From NCBI GenBank assembly GCA_033782935.1, contig JAWQEG010002462.1, positions 35,001 to 99,000 of the forward strand: 64,000 nt of DNA. Reading direction: 5' to 3'. Below, piece by piece: positions 43,796-54,630 of this stretch (position 1 is the first letter of the stretch; every line of letters starts with the position of its first letter). The translations under genes were made by a program, and so were the position numbers. This stretch comes from Petrolisthes cinctipes. Taxonomy: Eukaryota > Arthropoda > Malacostraca > Decapoda > Porcellanidae. The notes beneath the pieces are model-generated. The model did no database searches. It was not told where the DNA came from and worked only from the letters and a program-made list of their open reading frames with translations.

Positions 43796-44526
43796 ATGAA
43801 AAAATATCATGCAGAATGTTAAGAAAATTAACCAAACTGGCGGTGGACCTCCTTGAACACCAGCCAAGTTTGATGAGTTGTAGAAAATTGTCCAGGACAT
43901 CATCCCAGGTTTACTGCTCTTACCACACAAAATTTTTGAGAACTCGTGCTTGTCTCGGTTCCTGGAAGACGATGAAGATGACCCTCAACAGAATAGTAAA
44001 GACTGTAGTAAGGATACAAATTTTAATAGTTGTATTACATTAAAGCATAACGTAGATTTTATTACATGTGTCACCACATACATCAAATCATACTGTGAAA
44101 AATTGATAGGTCCTGTATTGGTCAGTTCCGTGTATTTGGAATACTGTATAATCTCTAGAAATTTCATTCTCATATTTACTGCACTGCCCAAACATAATTC
44201 ACAAGCAGGGCCAGACGGTGCCAATTTCTGGTTCGGCTGGAAGAAGCTGGATACTTATGTAGCTTAATTAATGCATTAACAGGTAGAATTGATGGTTCCC
44301 TGGAAGAGACAGATGACTGCAGCATTCTCGAGCCATTTTCATTGAGCAAGGTGGATCTTCCTGTGTACAAACCATCATCCATAAGACTGCAGTGTATTCG
44401 AGTGCACAAGCCATCTACTCAGCTTGCAGCCTCATCTCCTCAGCATATATTTGAATACATATATTGGCACACAACCATACTTCCTGAGATATATTGGTAT
44501 TTATTGAAAGAATTACCGTTTTGCAG

Positions 44527-44800
44527 CAGTGTTGCTAGATCCGGCTGGGTGCTAGTATTTTACCCCCTTCATTTATTGTACTTTACCACGGTTATTTCCC
44601 GGTAGTTTGCCCAGGTTAGGTCCCGGTAGTCTGATGCGGTCTAGGTTAGGTTAGGTTAGGTCGGGTCAGGTAAGGTCAGGCTAATTTCAAAATGCCCCAT
44701 TTGATTATGCCCTATCTTGGAAATGGGGCATTTGTGGAGGAAATGCCATAGAAGAAAATAGTCTTAGAATGGTCTAAATAAGTGGGTAATGAAGGTAGAA
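44527..44800 (+). repeat. Dispersed repeat with CAGTGTTGCTAGATCC end, copy 1
   Basis: About 275 bp that reappears in reverse at 55341-55626. Shared words: TAGTTTGCCCAGGTTAGGTC, GATGCGGTCTAGGTTAGG, AATTTCAAAATGCCCCATTT and GGAAATGGGGCATTT. The first end resembles hAT termini; the other end is not resolved. Confidence 0.75.
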
Positions 44801-45208
44801 AAAACGTACGCAATAACGGTAATTCTTTCAATATTTACCGATATATTTCATTTGTAATTAATATGAACTTAATATATATAATACTATACTGCACTTTAAT
44901 ATAAGAGGAACATATACGAGGCGCTCTTATTACGTGTTTACAATACACAGCTGATATGATTCTTCTTCCCCATTGGCTGGAAAAAGCGGGAACTATTTGA
45001 AAGCTCCTTCCTGATTGGCTAAAGGACTTAGAAACTCCGAGAGGATTTAGGAACTCCTAAGTATTAGGAAGGGTTTAGGAACTCCCCAGAATGTTTTGAG
45101 TATGGGCACTTAGGAAACGAGATAGGAGTTCCTAACCTGTTCCTACACTAGGCATTCCTAAGTAAGATAGGAAGGCTAATTTAGGAACTTTTTGAGTATC
45201 CGGCCCCT
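44801..45208. other. Spacer with AGGAACTCCTAA subterminal-like repeats
   Basis: From about 45005 to 45208 the words AGGAACTCC, AGGAGTTCCTAA and TTTAGGAACT recur and the block ends TTGAGTATCCGGCCCC. It looks like the terminal region of a DNA transposon whose partner end I could not find. Confidence 0.4.
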
Positions 45209-46325
45209 GGTCTGCTCATCGCGCATATCGGGCCGGGCTGGTGACGTCGATTGGCCCCCAAACTGAGGCCGCTCTCTGTCTACCAAATATGGGATGGAAT
45301 AGTAGTCTCTATGGTGGGGGTACATTAGGGTCAATATTAGCGACCTCTCTCATTTCAGTGGCAAAAATGCCTAACTTTCTTGCCAAAATTCAGGGCTTAG
45401 ACTCAATGTAGGCGAATCGTTTTTGTTTCTAAAATTTCTTCATATGTATAGGTATCGAAAGTTCTCAGTAGAAGTTTTCCAGAAATTACATATAAGCATA
45501 GAAATTGTGCTGTGAAAATAGCATATATACAAGAGAAAACCTTCATTCTGGCTGTGTATAGAAAATGAGAATATTTTAATCCTTATCAAATCACTTCACA
45601 CCTCCGCCTCCAACACACACACACACACACACACACTTACTTGATTTGAGTTGAATGTTACATAGTTTATATTCAGATACCGTCGTTTTTATGTATTAAT
45701 TTATGTATTAATGTATTAATTTATGTATTAATTTTAGTCTTAAATATTATACATTATTTTACTTAGTTAAGGCCCATGTAATTATATTTGATTAGATCTT
45801 GATGTTTGTATTAGCTACAATAGATTATGAAAAGAAAATTATCATCTATTTTTTCTATACTGTCCCTACTGAGAAATATCAACACATGTAAAAATGTGTG
45901 TGTGTGTGTGTGTTGGAGGTGGGGGTGTTTAAAGGATTTGATAAGGTGAGTCAGGTAAGGATTAAAATATTTCCATTTTCTATACGCGGGCAGAGGGAAG
46001 GAATTCTCCCGTATATATGCTGTTTTCACATCACTATTTCTAGTCCTATTTGTAATTTCTCGAAAACTTCCACTGAGATCTTTCGATCCCTATGCTTTTG
46101 AAGAAATTTTAGAAACAAAAACGATTCACCTACACAAAGTCTAAACCATTAATTTTGGCAAGAAAGTAAGGCATTTTTGTCAGTGAAATGCGAGGGGCCG
46201 CTAGTATTGACCCGTATGTACCCCGATCATAGAGACTACTATCCTGTCCCATATTTGACAGACTTGGGCAGATTGGGGGCCAATCGACGTAGATGCGCAG
46301 TGGGGTGACAGTTGACGAGCAGACC
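45209..46325. repeat. Foldback element with arms of about 430 bp
   Basis: The left arm (45209-45636) and right arm (45894-46325) are complementary at roughly 80%. Anchors: GGTCTGCTC against GAGCAGACC at the outer ends; CGTCGATTGGCCCCCAA against TTGGGGGCCAATCGACG; TTTCTTGCCAAAATT; AAACGATTCACCTACA; and CA/GT microsatellites facing each other at the inner ends. The 257-bp loop is AT-rich and unrecognised. Neither arm codes for anything I recognise. Confidence 0.85.
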
Positions 46326-46419
46326 TTGTATTCTAGATCTTGGTCCGAGCGACTGAGAAAACAGCTGTCAGTAGTAGCCTGCGACACCCCCCTCCAAAAT
46401 AAATTATAAGAGGCCTTAC

Positions 46420-47194
46420 TAGCCCATGGAAACAGGTAATATACTATATTTTTTATACGGACATGAACAAGGATATTTCATTTGATTTAATTAGCAGGGT
46501 AGAAGCAGTTGGATATCCAGTAGTAGCCATAGTGAATGATCTTAGTCCCACAAATGTAAGATTATAGAACAATCTGAGTGTAAATGTAGATCATACCTCT
46601 TTCACTAATCCAGCTGCTGCAGACAGGGAAGTATGCGTGTTTGCAGATGCCCCTCACTTGATGAAGTTGATTCGTAACAATTTTCTTAACTATGGGTTCA
46701 TTGTACATTATACTACGAAAGTCAGTAGTGAATGTGTGTCACATAATCATGTTGATGTAACAGGAGTTCAAAGGAAGAACGTCAGGAAGGCTGTTCAGTT
46801 GATTTTGATAATTCCTTGTGTGAAATGGAAGACATTGAGAACTGTCTTCCAATAAGTACAGAAGAAGAAGAGACATTAGAAAAAACAATGGAAACAAGGA
46901 CTGAGGTACATTGGGGGTTATTTTGTCAAAAAGTTTCCACAGTACAATTTCCTAGGCACAATTTCTAGAACAGTGGGGAAGTTAAAGAGATCCAGCAATA
47001 TTGTTTTTGATCAACTGAAACAAATGGAAAGACTGTTTATTTGTTATCACAGAGATAAGGAACTCAGAGAGGGACCAAAATGTGTAACAACATTAGCAAG
47101 TGAAATAAGAAATTTTGTAGATTTACCAGATGATGTGATTAGGTTTTTTGTTCGTTGTCGCATATTTTTCAGGGTACGGATATTAACCTCTTAG
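46420..47194 (+). pseudogene. P-element / THAP9-type transposase fragment, broken
   Basis: The first segment (46420-about 46760) reads SPWKQVIYY, VVAIVNDLSPTN, an in-frame TAG (46564-46566), then CVFADAPHLMKLIRNNFLN, the hallmark of the RNase-H-like core of P-superfamily transposases. A second segment (46973-47194) in another frame ends DDVIRFFVRCRIFFRVR, like the C-terminus of the same family. The N-terminal THAP domain is not found next to it; the orphan THAP exon at 23479 lies elsewhere. At least one nonsense and one frame change. Not functional. Confidence 0.75.
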
Positions 47195-47743
47195 AAAGCG
47201 AAATTCACAGAGGAAAATATCTAACAAAATGTCAAAACTAAGATAAGAATTCAGTGAAAGAGCAAAGCATGATACTACTTATGAATAAATATTGTATATA
47301 TCCTACATGGTATACTTGATAAATTATGAAGTTCAAACTTACTCTTAGTACTGTAATTTATGTATTATATTTGTTTCCTTATTAAAATATTAATGCCTAC
47401 CTCAAGTGTATATACCCCATTTTTCTTCAACTAAGCTTTGAAATAGTTTAAAGTTGACAGTTGATCACAAGAGAGAGAGAGAGATATATTTATCATATCA
47501 AAAGGTAGGCTACTCTTTTGGTGCTTGAATGAATAATGCTATAAGGAATACTGGTCACAAGCTGCATCATTCCCCATCTGCCCCCAACAGTATCAAATAT
47601 CATGTATCGAGTGTAAAAGGTTATGTTTTGGGCTGGGTTTTTCATGGGTATCTACGAGTGAGGGAGCGAGAGACTCTTCGCAGTGACGTCATCACGCTCT
47701 CCCTGCCTGCGCGGTGGGACGACTTACTCTTCAAGCGGCCTTG
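47195..47743 (+). other. Right end of the P-like element
   Basis: AT-rich 3' non-coding with GAGAGA at 47471, then a GC-richer terminal 100 bp with GTGACGTCATCACG and the inverted end CTCTTCAAGCGGCCTTG. A TGACGTCA-type word also follows the left end (near 37204). Confidence 0.55.
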
Positions 47744-47751
47744 CTGTACTG

Positions 47752-48180
47752 CACTCACTGTCTGGCATGTGTAGCCACTAGCCAAGCACGGCAGGCAGTT
47801 GCAATTTGAATTTGCCTCTCTCACACACACAAAATAATAATAATAATAATAATAAATAATACATAATAAATATAATAATAATAATAAATAAATAATACAA
47901 ATAAATAATAACTAAAATAATGAAAGAAAATGACTACCTATCCCCATTTTAATGGTGAACTCTACTACTTCCCTTGCACAAATATTCCACTTTTCCAATC
48001 TTCAAACCAAGATTGAAACTGCTATGTAAATTATCAAAATCCCCTAGAAAATAGGAAATATACCCTAAAAATTCTCAAATTCCCCCAGATTTTGCCTTTT
48101 TTCGCATTACCCTAGGTTTTACCCTAACAAGGGTCCAATTCCCCTAAAATGGGGTATTTTACCCTAAAGTGGAAACACTG
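47752..48180 (-). other. hAT copy B terminal 430 bp (5' terminus and leader)
   Basis: Inverted match to 9047-9440: GGCACGGCAGGC, TTGAATTTGCCTCTCTCACA, (TAA)n, CATTTTAATGGTGAACTC and the GGGGTATTTTACCCTAAAG terminus ending at 48180. Confidence 0.85.
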
Positions 48181-48213
48181 GAAAGGACAGAAACACGTTA
48201 CAGAGTTATATGT

Positions 48214-48517
48214 TGTAGTGAATCAAGCAAGCATTCTAACACTGCGCTTCTCGACCCCTACTTGCCCTAGCCATTTTCCCGCCAAGGCACACCTTCACAC
48301 AGGTGCTTGGCTTCCCCCAGCCACTCAGTTGACTCCCCACCACGCACACGTGAACACCTCTCCACTCCCCTCGCTACTCTCAGCAAAACACACCACACTC
48401 ACCTTGCTGCTTGATTCACCACAACCTCCTACCAAGTGTTCCTTACCAATAAACTACCTTGTACTGCACAGTGAGTCTTCAATCATTCTGGGTGATAACG
48501 TCCCGTAACGTTATAAC
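48214..48517 (+). repeat. 5' LTR of Ty3-type element 2
   Basis: About 304 bp, starts TGTAGTGAATC. Contains a polyadenylation signal AATAAA near 48448. The end is set by the primer-binding site; the terminal ...TATAAC is not the usual CA. Confidence 0.8.
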
Positions 48518-48530
48518 TGGTGACCCCGGG
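48518..48530 (+). promoter_or_regulatory. Primer-binding site of Ty3-type element 2
   Basis: TGGTGACCCCGGG directly after the LTR; TGGTGACCCCG is a common tRNA-complementary start in animal LTR elements. Confidence 0.6.
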
Positions 48531-49328
48531 AAAAAACATACATCCAGCCTGAAACGACTCTCCACATGTGCACTGTGCAAGCGACAACGCAAGGTAACCT
48601 TATACTTCCGCCTTGAACCAAGCTATACAACTACACAACTCCACTCTCCATCTTACGTGTTGCTCCTGGACCACTCTCCTGCTCCAAAACATACACCCCA
48701 CGTGGACCACCCCAGTTCCACAACACGCGCTCCACCACGCCACTCCACGCCTCTACGCCACCCACGACGTCGCCACCAGTACACAAAGGGATTAAGTACT
48801 CGACAGCAACATTTATTTTCCAATCTTTCTCTCATTTTACCCTCCCCAGTGATTCTTCTCCCCAATTTTTTTTTTCCATACCTATAGTATTATTATACAG
48901 GCACATTGCCGCATAGCCCCAATTCATATGTATTTTCTATTTATATATATTGTGTGATAGAAAAGCAATCCATTCTCCACCTCCACGCTCTTTAAAATAT
49001 CATTCCTTGTCGCATTCCATTCCCGCCATTCTACCATAGTTAATATATTTCACCCACGCTCGCAACCCTCAATCTACCCCCTAGAGATTTCCTTAACCCC
49101 CAACCTACCTCAGCATTACTACAGTTTTCTATCACGGCCCACTCTGACTCAGTCTCCCCCGATTTCCTACCATTTTCTTCACTCCCCCGAGTTCCGACCA
49201 TTTTCTTTGATTCCTTCTTCCCGGGGGGACTAATATATTTTACCCCCATACCCCATCGTGCTCCCGCTTTCCATCCATCCATCCATCCACCCCACACCGC
49301 ATTGCATAACTTTACTCTCACCAGCAAT
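48531..49328 (+). other. Leader of Ty3-type element 2
   Basis: About 800 nt between the primer-binding site and the gag Met, C-rich, without a convincing ORF. Probably untranslated leader/packaging region. Confidence 0.6.
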
Positions 49329-50051
49329 ATGGCGCAAACATCTGAATTAGCCAACACCACGAATAACACTCATCACACACCCACGTTATCCATTCCAGTC
49401 ACCCCTCCATTCTCTTCTGATACACTCGCGTGGTTGCAACACACAGAGGAAATCTGGAAAGGAGATAATATTTCCGATGAGGCGAAATGTCGGGCAATCA
49501 TCAGGGCCCTCCCAACAGATATATTCGCCTTAATCTCTCCTTCGCTTCCTACACTAACGTCTGGGTCACAGTATGAGGGTCTGAAAGCCGCTATCACGAT
49601 GGCGTGTGGAAATACCGTCCTACAAAACTACAAGGCCCTGGAAAATGTTCAGTTGGATGGGAGGAGCCCATCTGCACTCCTCAGACATATGCAACGGCTC
49701 AACCAAGCAGCAGGTAATCCCTTCCCAGACCTCATGCTGAAAACAAGACACACTAATCTGATGCCCCCCCTGTTATGGCTGCACCTCATCGCTCAGCCAA
49801 ACCTCACACTCCAGGAGTATGGAGAGCGGGCCGACTCTCTCATGGACGCCCACATTGAGCAAGAGGGCTCATGGAGTGGCAACAGATTCCCATTAAATAC
49901 CACAACAACGGCAGTAAATACCACCTCCACACCACCTCAGCATTCCTCCATGCAACCACAACCTACAGAACCATGCAGCAATACGGCTGAGTTAGTACAA
50001 TTAACGAGGGAGATACATAAAACCTTGACACTTTACAACAACAACAATTGA
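49329..50051 (+). CDS. gag (capsid part) of Ty3-type element 2
   Basis: 240 residues from MAQTSELANTTNNTHH to a TGA at 50049-50051. The middle has a capsid-like pattern (WLQHTEEIWKGDNISDEAK and LLRHMQRLN); the end is Pro/Thr/Gln-rich. The frame is intact. The nucleocapsid knuckle is in the next (-1) frame (ICVYHQHYGRQARNC...PC, about 50140-50205). Either a -1 frameshift at the Asn-rich (AAC)n end links them, or the ORF was split by a small indel. Confidence 0.75.
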   Translation: MAQTSELANTTNNTHHTPTLSIPVTPPFSSDTLAWLQHTEEIWKGDNISDEAKCRAIIRALPTDIFALISPSLPTLTSGSQYEGLKAAITMACGNTVLQNYKALENVQLDGRSPSALLRHMQRLNQAAGNPFPDLMLKTRHTNLMPPLLWLHLIAQPNLTLQEYGERADSLMDAHIEQEGSWSGNRFPLNTTTTAVNTTSTPPQHSSMQPQPTEPCSNTAELVQLTREIHKTLTLYNNNN

Positions 50052-53000
50052 CACAATCACGACCACTAGCTCTACCACCACATCCTCAACATCAACCACT
50101 GCCCCAAGTCGGACAACCATGGCGACAGCAACAGATGCAGATATGTGTGTACCATCAACACTACGGTAGGCAAGCAAGGAACTGCCGAGCACCATGTCAG
50201 TGGTCTAGTCACACACCTAACTCTGACCGCTTCGACAACCAGGGAAACTACTAAGGCGGTGGCGTGAGAGTAAACACATCACTGCCGCTGACACCAACGA
50301 TCCCACAACTACCACGTATCACTTTCGCTACCGCCGCATTATCTCCACGAGTAGCGAGCGACGCCACCACATCACAGGGTACTACCACCCAGAATCCAGC
50401 CACATCTCTTCACCGACACACTCCGGCACGGACTACCACACATCCGCCTGGGGACCTACAGGCATACCCCCCCAGGTCATACACCACTGAACCTCACAGC
50501 TGCACTCTCCTGTGGGTGGAGGACCTAGCAACGACAGAGCTGTTCTTGGTGGACTCAGGATCGGAAGTCAGTGTACTTCCTCCCACTTATCGGGAGAAAC
50601 AGCGACCCTCCAGCATGGCGTACGATCTCCTGGCAGCTAATAAATCACCCATCGCTACGTATGGCACAAGAAGTAAAGGCGTCTCCCTCATTACCGAGGA
50701 ATGGTTTGTGTGGCCGTTTGTGGTGACAGATGTACAGTACCCAATCCTAGGGCTGGACTTCTTGGCAGCACATGATTTGTTAATTGACACGAAAGGCAGG
50801 ATGCTGCTACACAAAACGAAGGGCCGGCACATACAAACCAAATCATGCCGCCAGTCACAACCCACCATCACCCACATCTCCAAGACAAGCGAGTATCACC
50901 AGCTGCTCCAGGAGTTCCCTCAATTACTGTCGGCCACCAACGATTGTCAGCCCAAAGATCCAGGAGTACGCCACAACATCGTCACGACCAGTCCACCATG
51001 TTTCGCCAGACCCAGAAGGATGCCACCGGAGAGACTGGAAGCAGCAAAGAAAGAATTCCAAGTCATGATGCAACAAGGGATAGCTCGTCCATCAGACAGT
51101 GCATGGTCATCTCCACTCCATATGGTGCCCAAAGCACAGGAAGGCGAATGGAGGGCATGCGGTGACTACCGTGCACTCAACGCCGTAACGACACCAGACC
51201 GTTACCCCATACCCCATGTCCTGGATTTCCACTCCAAGCTCCAGGGGTGTACAGTTTTCTCGAAGATCGACCTAGTCCGCGCCTTCCACCAGATTCCCGT
51301 AGCAGAGGAAGATATTAAAAAGACTGCCATTACCACTCCTTTCGGCTTATTCGAATTCCCTGCCATGAACATTGGCCTGAGAAATGCTGCCCAAACCTTC
51401 CAGCGGTTCATGGATAGGGTAGTCAAGGGCTTGGACTTCGTGGTGGTATACATCGACGACATCCTAGTGGCATCCAGTGATCACGACAATCATGCCCAAC
51501 ACCTTCGACAGCTCTTTAATAAATTACAGGAGTATGGACTGAAGATTCACCCATCAAAGTGTGTGCTGCGGGCTGATACAGTAGACTTCCTGGGCCATAG
51601 GGTGACGTCACAGGGAATCACGCCACTACCACAGAAGGTTGAAGCCATCAGGGACTTTCCCCCACCCAACACCGCCAGGAAGATGAGAGAGTTCCTAGGG
51701 ATAGTGAACTACTATCATCGGTTTGTCCCTCACGCTGCAGAAGCACTATCTCCACTACATGACCTAATCAAAGGATTAAAGAAGAGTTCGCAGAAGAAAC
51801 TGAGTTGGAATGACGAGGCATTGGCGGCATTCACCAGCATCAAGAGCAGGCTCGCCAACACTACCTTGCTAGCCTACCCCACGCCCCACGCACCTACCTC
51901 CGTTTACACTGATGCATCAGTGGACGCCATTGGGGCAGTATTGCATCAAGATGTCGAGGGGACGTTACGCCCAATAGCATTCTTCAGCAAGCGTCTCGAC
52001 CCATCACAGAAAAAATACAGTGCCTTTGACAGGGAGCTCGTGGCAATGTACGAGGCAGTACGTCACTTCGGCCACTTCCTTGAGTGACGGCAATTCCACA
52101 TCAGAACGGATCATAAGCCACTCACGACTGCCATGAAGCAGCTGGGGACAAACTGGTCACCAAGAGTCACCCGTCACTTGGCATACATATCAGAATACAC
52201 CACCGACAAAAGGCACGTAAAGGGTGAGGACAACGCTGTGGCTGACGCATTATCCCGGGCTACACCTCAGACACAGACGGTCATGGCAGTCCACCTAGGC
52301 CATTCCTTCGACATCAAACAAATAGCTGCAGCCCAACAAACAGACGAGGAACTACAGCAACTACTGCAAGGCAACACAGGTCTGAAGCTGGAGGAAGTGA
52401 CAGCAGCCGAGCCCAACGTAAGAGTGTGGTGCGACGTCTCATGTGGCCCTCCTAGACCATACATTCCGGCCCCATTCAGGAGAACCACATTCCTCCACTT
52501 CCACAACCTCAACCACCCAGGGGTCGCTGGTTCCCAGAGGTTAATCACGCGTCGTGCAGTCTGGCCAAGCATGAGGAGGCAAATCAAGGAGTAGGTGTCA
52601 GAATGTACGGCATGCCAATGCTCCAAAATTGGTAGACACACACGCCCACCGATACATGACTTCCCAACACCCACTTCAAGGTTCCACACGGTACATGTAG
52701 ACATCGTGGGGCCACTCCCTACATCACGGGGATACAGATACCTACTCACATGCGTCGACCATACGACAAGATGGTGCACGGCAGCCCCCATGACTGACAT
52801 CACAGCAGAAGGAACGGCAAGACACTTTCTCCAGGACTGGGTGTCTAACTTTGGCCCTCCGGCGTGCATCGTCACGGACCAGGGGACTCAGTTCGAGTCA
52901 AGGGCGTGGCAAGAAATGCTAGAGTTCCTGGGGACATGCAGGAACAGGACCACTGCCTATGATCCCTGCAGCAACGGTATGGTCGAGAGGTTTCACCGCC

Positions 53001-54388
53001 GGCTGAAGGAGGCATTCAGGGCTGTACAGCCTGAATAGTGGGTGGATGCACTGCCTCTCATCCTGCTGACCATCAGGTCGACGGTCAAGGAGGACCTGAA
53101 CCACTCACCTGCGGAATTGACATTCGGGGAGGATTTGAGGTTGCCCAGCCAAGTGGTAGACCTAACGGCAGACACCTCCAACCTATCTTTTCTCCCAGCT
53201 CTGAAGAGGATCATGGCAACACCAACACTTACACCAACAAGACAACAGTCACACCACCCAACCTATGAACACCCACTACTCCGCAGGGCAGAACAACTGT
53301 TCCTCAGGACAGACGCGCACAGGACCCCCCTGCAGCAGCCGTACACTGGACCACATAGGGTCATCAAGAGGGACGAGGCAACAGTAACGCTACAGATCGG
53401 GGGGAAACCATACAGGACTTCCTGACAACGCGTGAAACCGGCGGTGACACAGTCTGACCAACATCAACAGCAGCAGCAGGACACACGTCCACCACCACCT
53501 CACCACGACGTCACGCAGCCAAGGCGCCCTCTGCTGCCAACCCCTACTATGCCTACCCCACTTACGCACACACAGCCTCACATCACAGCGTACCAACAAT
53601 GGTATAACACACACAACATTCCACACACAGGCATACCCTCACCACCACCATTATCATCATACAACCGACCCATCGCACACAACACTACACCAACACCCCC
53701 ACCTCCACCCCAACCGACACACACTAGTGCACCACACACTCGCACCTTCCCCATTCCTTCACCATCACGACCCCCCCACACTACTACCCAGGACAACTCC
53801 CCACAACCAACACACGTACAACCACAACCATCAATCTCCACTCACACATCACAATCACAACCATCAACCTCCACTCACACACCATCAATCGTAGGGACAC
53901 CTAAACCCCCCGACCATTATGCAACCGTTATCCATCCTTCACCACCTACACCCCTTAACGTACCTACCCCTCCTACATTACCTGAACCTGCCTCACCTAC
54001 ACCCCCACCCGCACCCCCGCTTAATCCCATACCTGAACCTGCCTCACTCAACCCATCCCCCACGCCTGCCGACCCTCTACCAAATGACTCTATATGTGTA
54101 ATCCCTCTTAATCTCCCTCAGGACCAGCCTCCTATTATTCATGTCGGACCTGCCACTCCCCCTCGCCCTGTCAGCCCCTACAGCCGGCCACGGACACCTA
54201 CACGCCCAGTCACACCACCACAACCACAGATATTGCCACGGGAGAACGAGCCAGACATGGTACCTGTAGGGTTTACTACACGCACAGGACGTACCATAAA
54301 GCGACCCCATAAATATATATCCACGCTAGCCAACACAGACATGCACCTACTCGACAACCAGCCTCACACATCTTGCACCTACTATTAA
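50048..54388 (+). pseudogene. pol of Ty3-type element 2: one frame, five in-frame stops
   Basis: Read in a single frame: nucleocapsid knuckle (about 50140-50205); protease [10 protein letters not shown] (about 50550); reverse transcriptase with YIDD at 51448-51459; RNase H YTDAS (about 51905); integrase zinc region (about 52490-52620); core with D in HVDIVGPL, D in VTDQGTQF and E in GMVERFHRR (about 52980); and a 300-residue Pro/Thr/His-rich C-terminal tail ending near GFTTRTGRTIKRP. Stops at 50252-50254 (TAA), 52085-52087 (TGA), 52592-52594 (TAG), 53036-53038 (TAG) and 53423-53425 (TGA). No further frameshift is seen over 4.3 kb. Catalytic residues remain, but no full product can be made without readthrough. 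Confidence 0.88.
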
Positions 54389-54630
54389 TTCACACACTTG
54401 CCTTTCTCGCCCATACGACAATCCACACCTCACACGTACTCTTTTGTGCAACACTACCCATCAAGCATGGCTCATGAATATGTTTCCAGGTTGTCCCCAT
54501 TGTAATATATGTGTATTTATTTATTTTTTTTTCTTTAGTGAGGCCATTCCTCACATATGTACCAATTGTAATTATTTTTAGTACCCTCACTCCTCTCAAA
54601 ATTCTTTTTTTGTGGGGGGAGGGGGGGTAC

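Larger units (their letters stand above)
37526..44040 (+). pseudogene. Myb/SANT-like DNA-binding protein, two exons, nonsense-mutated
   Basis: Exon 1 (37526-about 37749, donor GTAAGT) encodes MATRCTPLNLEQKLFLATLI and later WKKAWKEVEKQYN and LKRSWEWIRRK, the layout of a Myb/SANT-like trihelix domain, as in proteins that partner Harbinger-type transposases. An in-frame TAG (37715-37717) interrupts it. Exon 2 (about 43796-44008, acceptor TTTCACAG) encodes VKKINQTGGGPP and FLEDDEDDP; TGGGP is typical of this family. It has stops at three places. The intron contains the whole Ty3-type element at 38058-43254. A possible third coding patch at 44282-44480 is open but not recognised. Dead gene; probably transposon-borne rather than host. 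Confidence 0.65.
37142..47743 (+). mobile_element. P-superfamily-like DNA transposon nested in the hAT element, 10.6 kb
   Basis: An 8-bp direct repeat CTGTACTG lies at 37134-37141 and 47744-47751. The ends CAAGGCCGCTTGAAGAGTA and its complement are identical over 19 bp and similar for about ten more. Removing the element rejoins the hAT leader, as hAT copy A shows. Eight-bp duplications and CA-starting ends fit P elements, and a broken P/THAP9-type transposase lies at 46420-47194. The insert also holds a Myb/SANT gene, a 1.1-kb foldback and a 5.2-kb LTR element, so part of its length is later cargo. Confidence 0.8.
32826..48180 (-). mobile_element. hAT-superfamily transposon copy B, host of nested insertions
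   Basis: Left end CAGGGTTTCCAC at 32826 and right end whose complement reads CAGTGTTTCCAC match at 11 of 12 positions; subterminal CCCCTAG/CCCTAAA blocks follow both. From right to left on the minus strand: terminus and leader (48180-47752), then the inserted P-like element (37142-47743), then leader, first exon and intron (37133-35300), then the transposase (35285-33358). Leader sequence is continuous across the insertion when compared with copy A at 9047-9570. Flanking 8-bp sequences do not match, so the outer target duplication has decayed or been lost. Confidence 0.75.

Noticed and set aside
48653..48887. Possible small ORFs in the leader of Ty3-type element 2
   Set aside because: Short, low complexity, no conserved motif; leader sequence in these elements is normally untranslated.
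52267..52875. Minus-strand 202-residue frame
   Set aside because: Antisense shadow of the integrase region of Ty3-type element 2.
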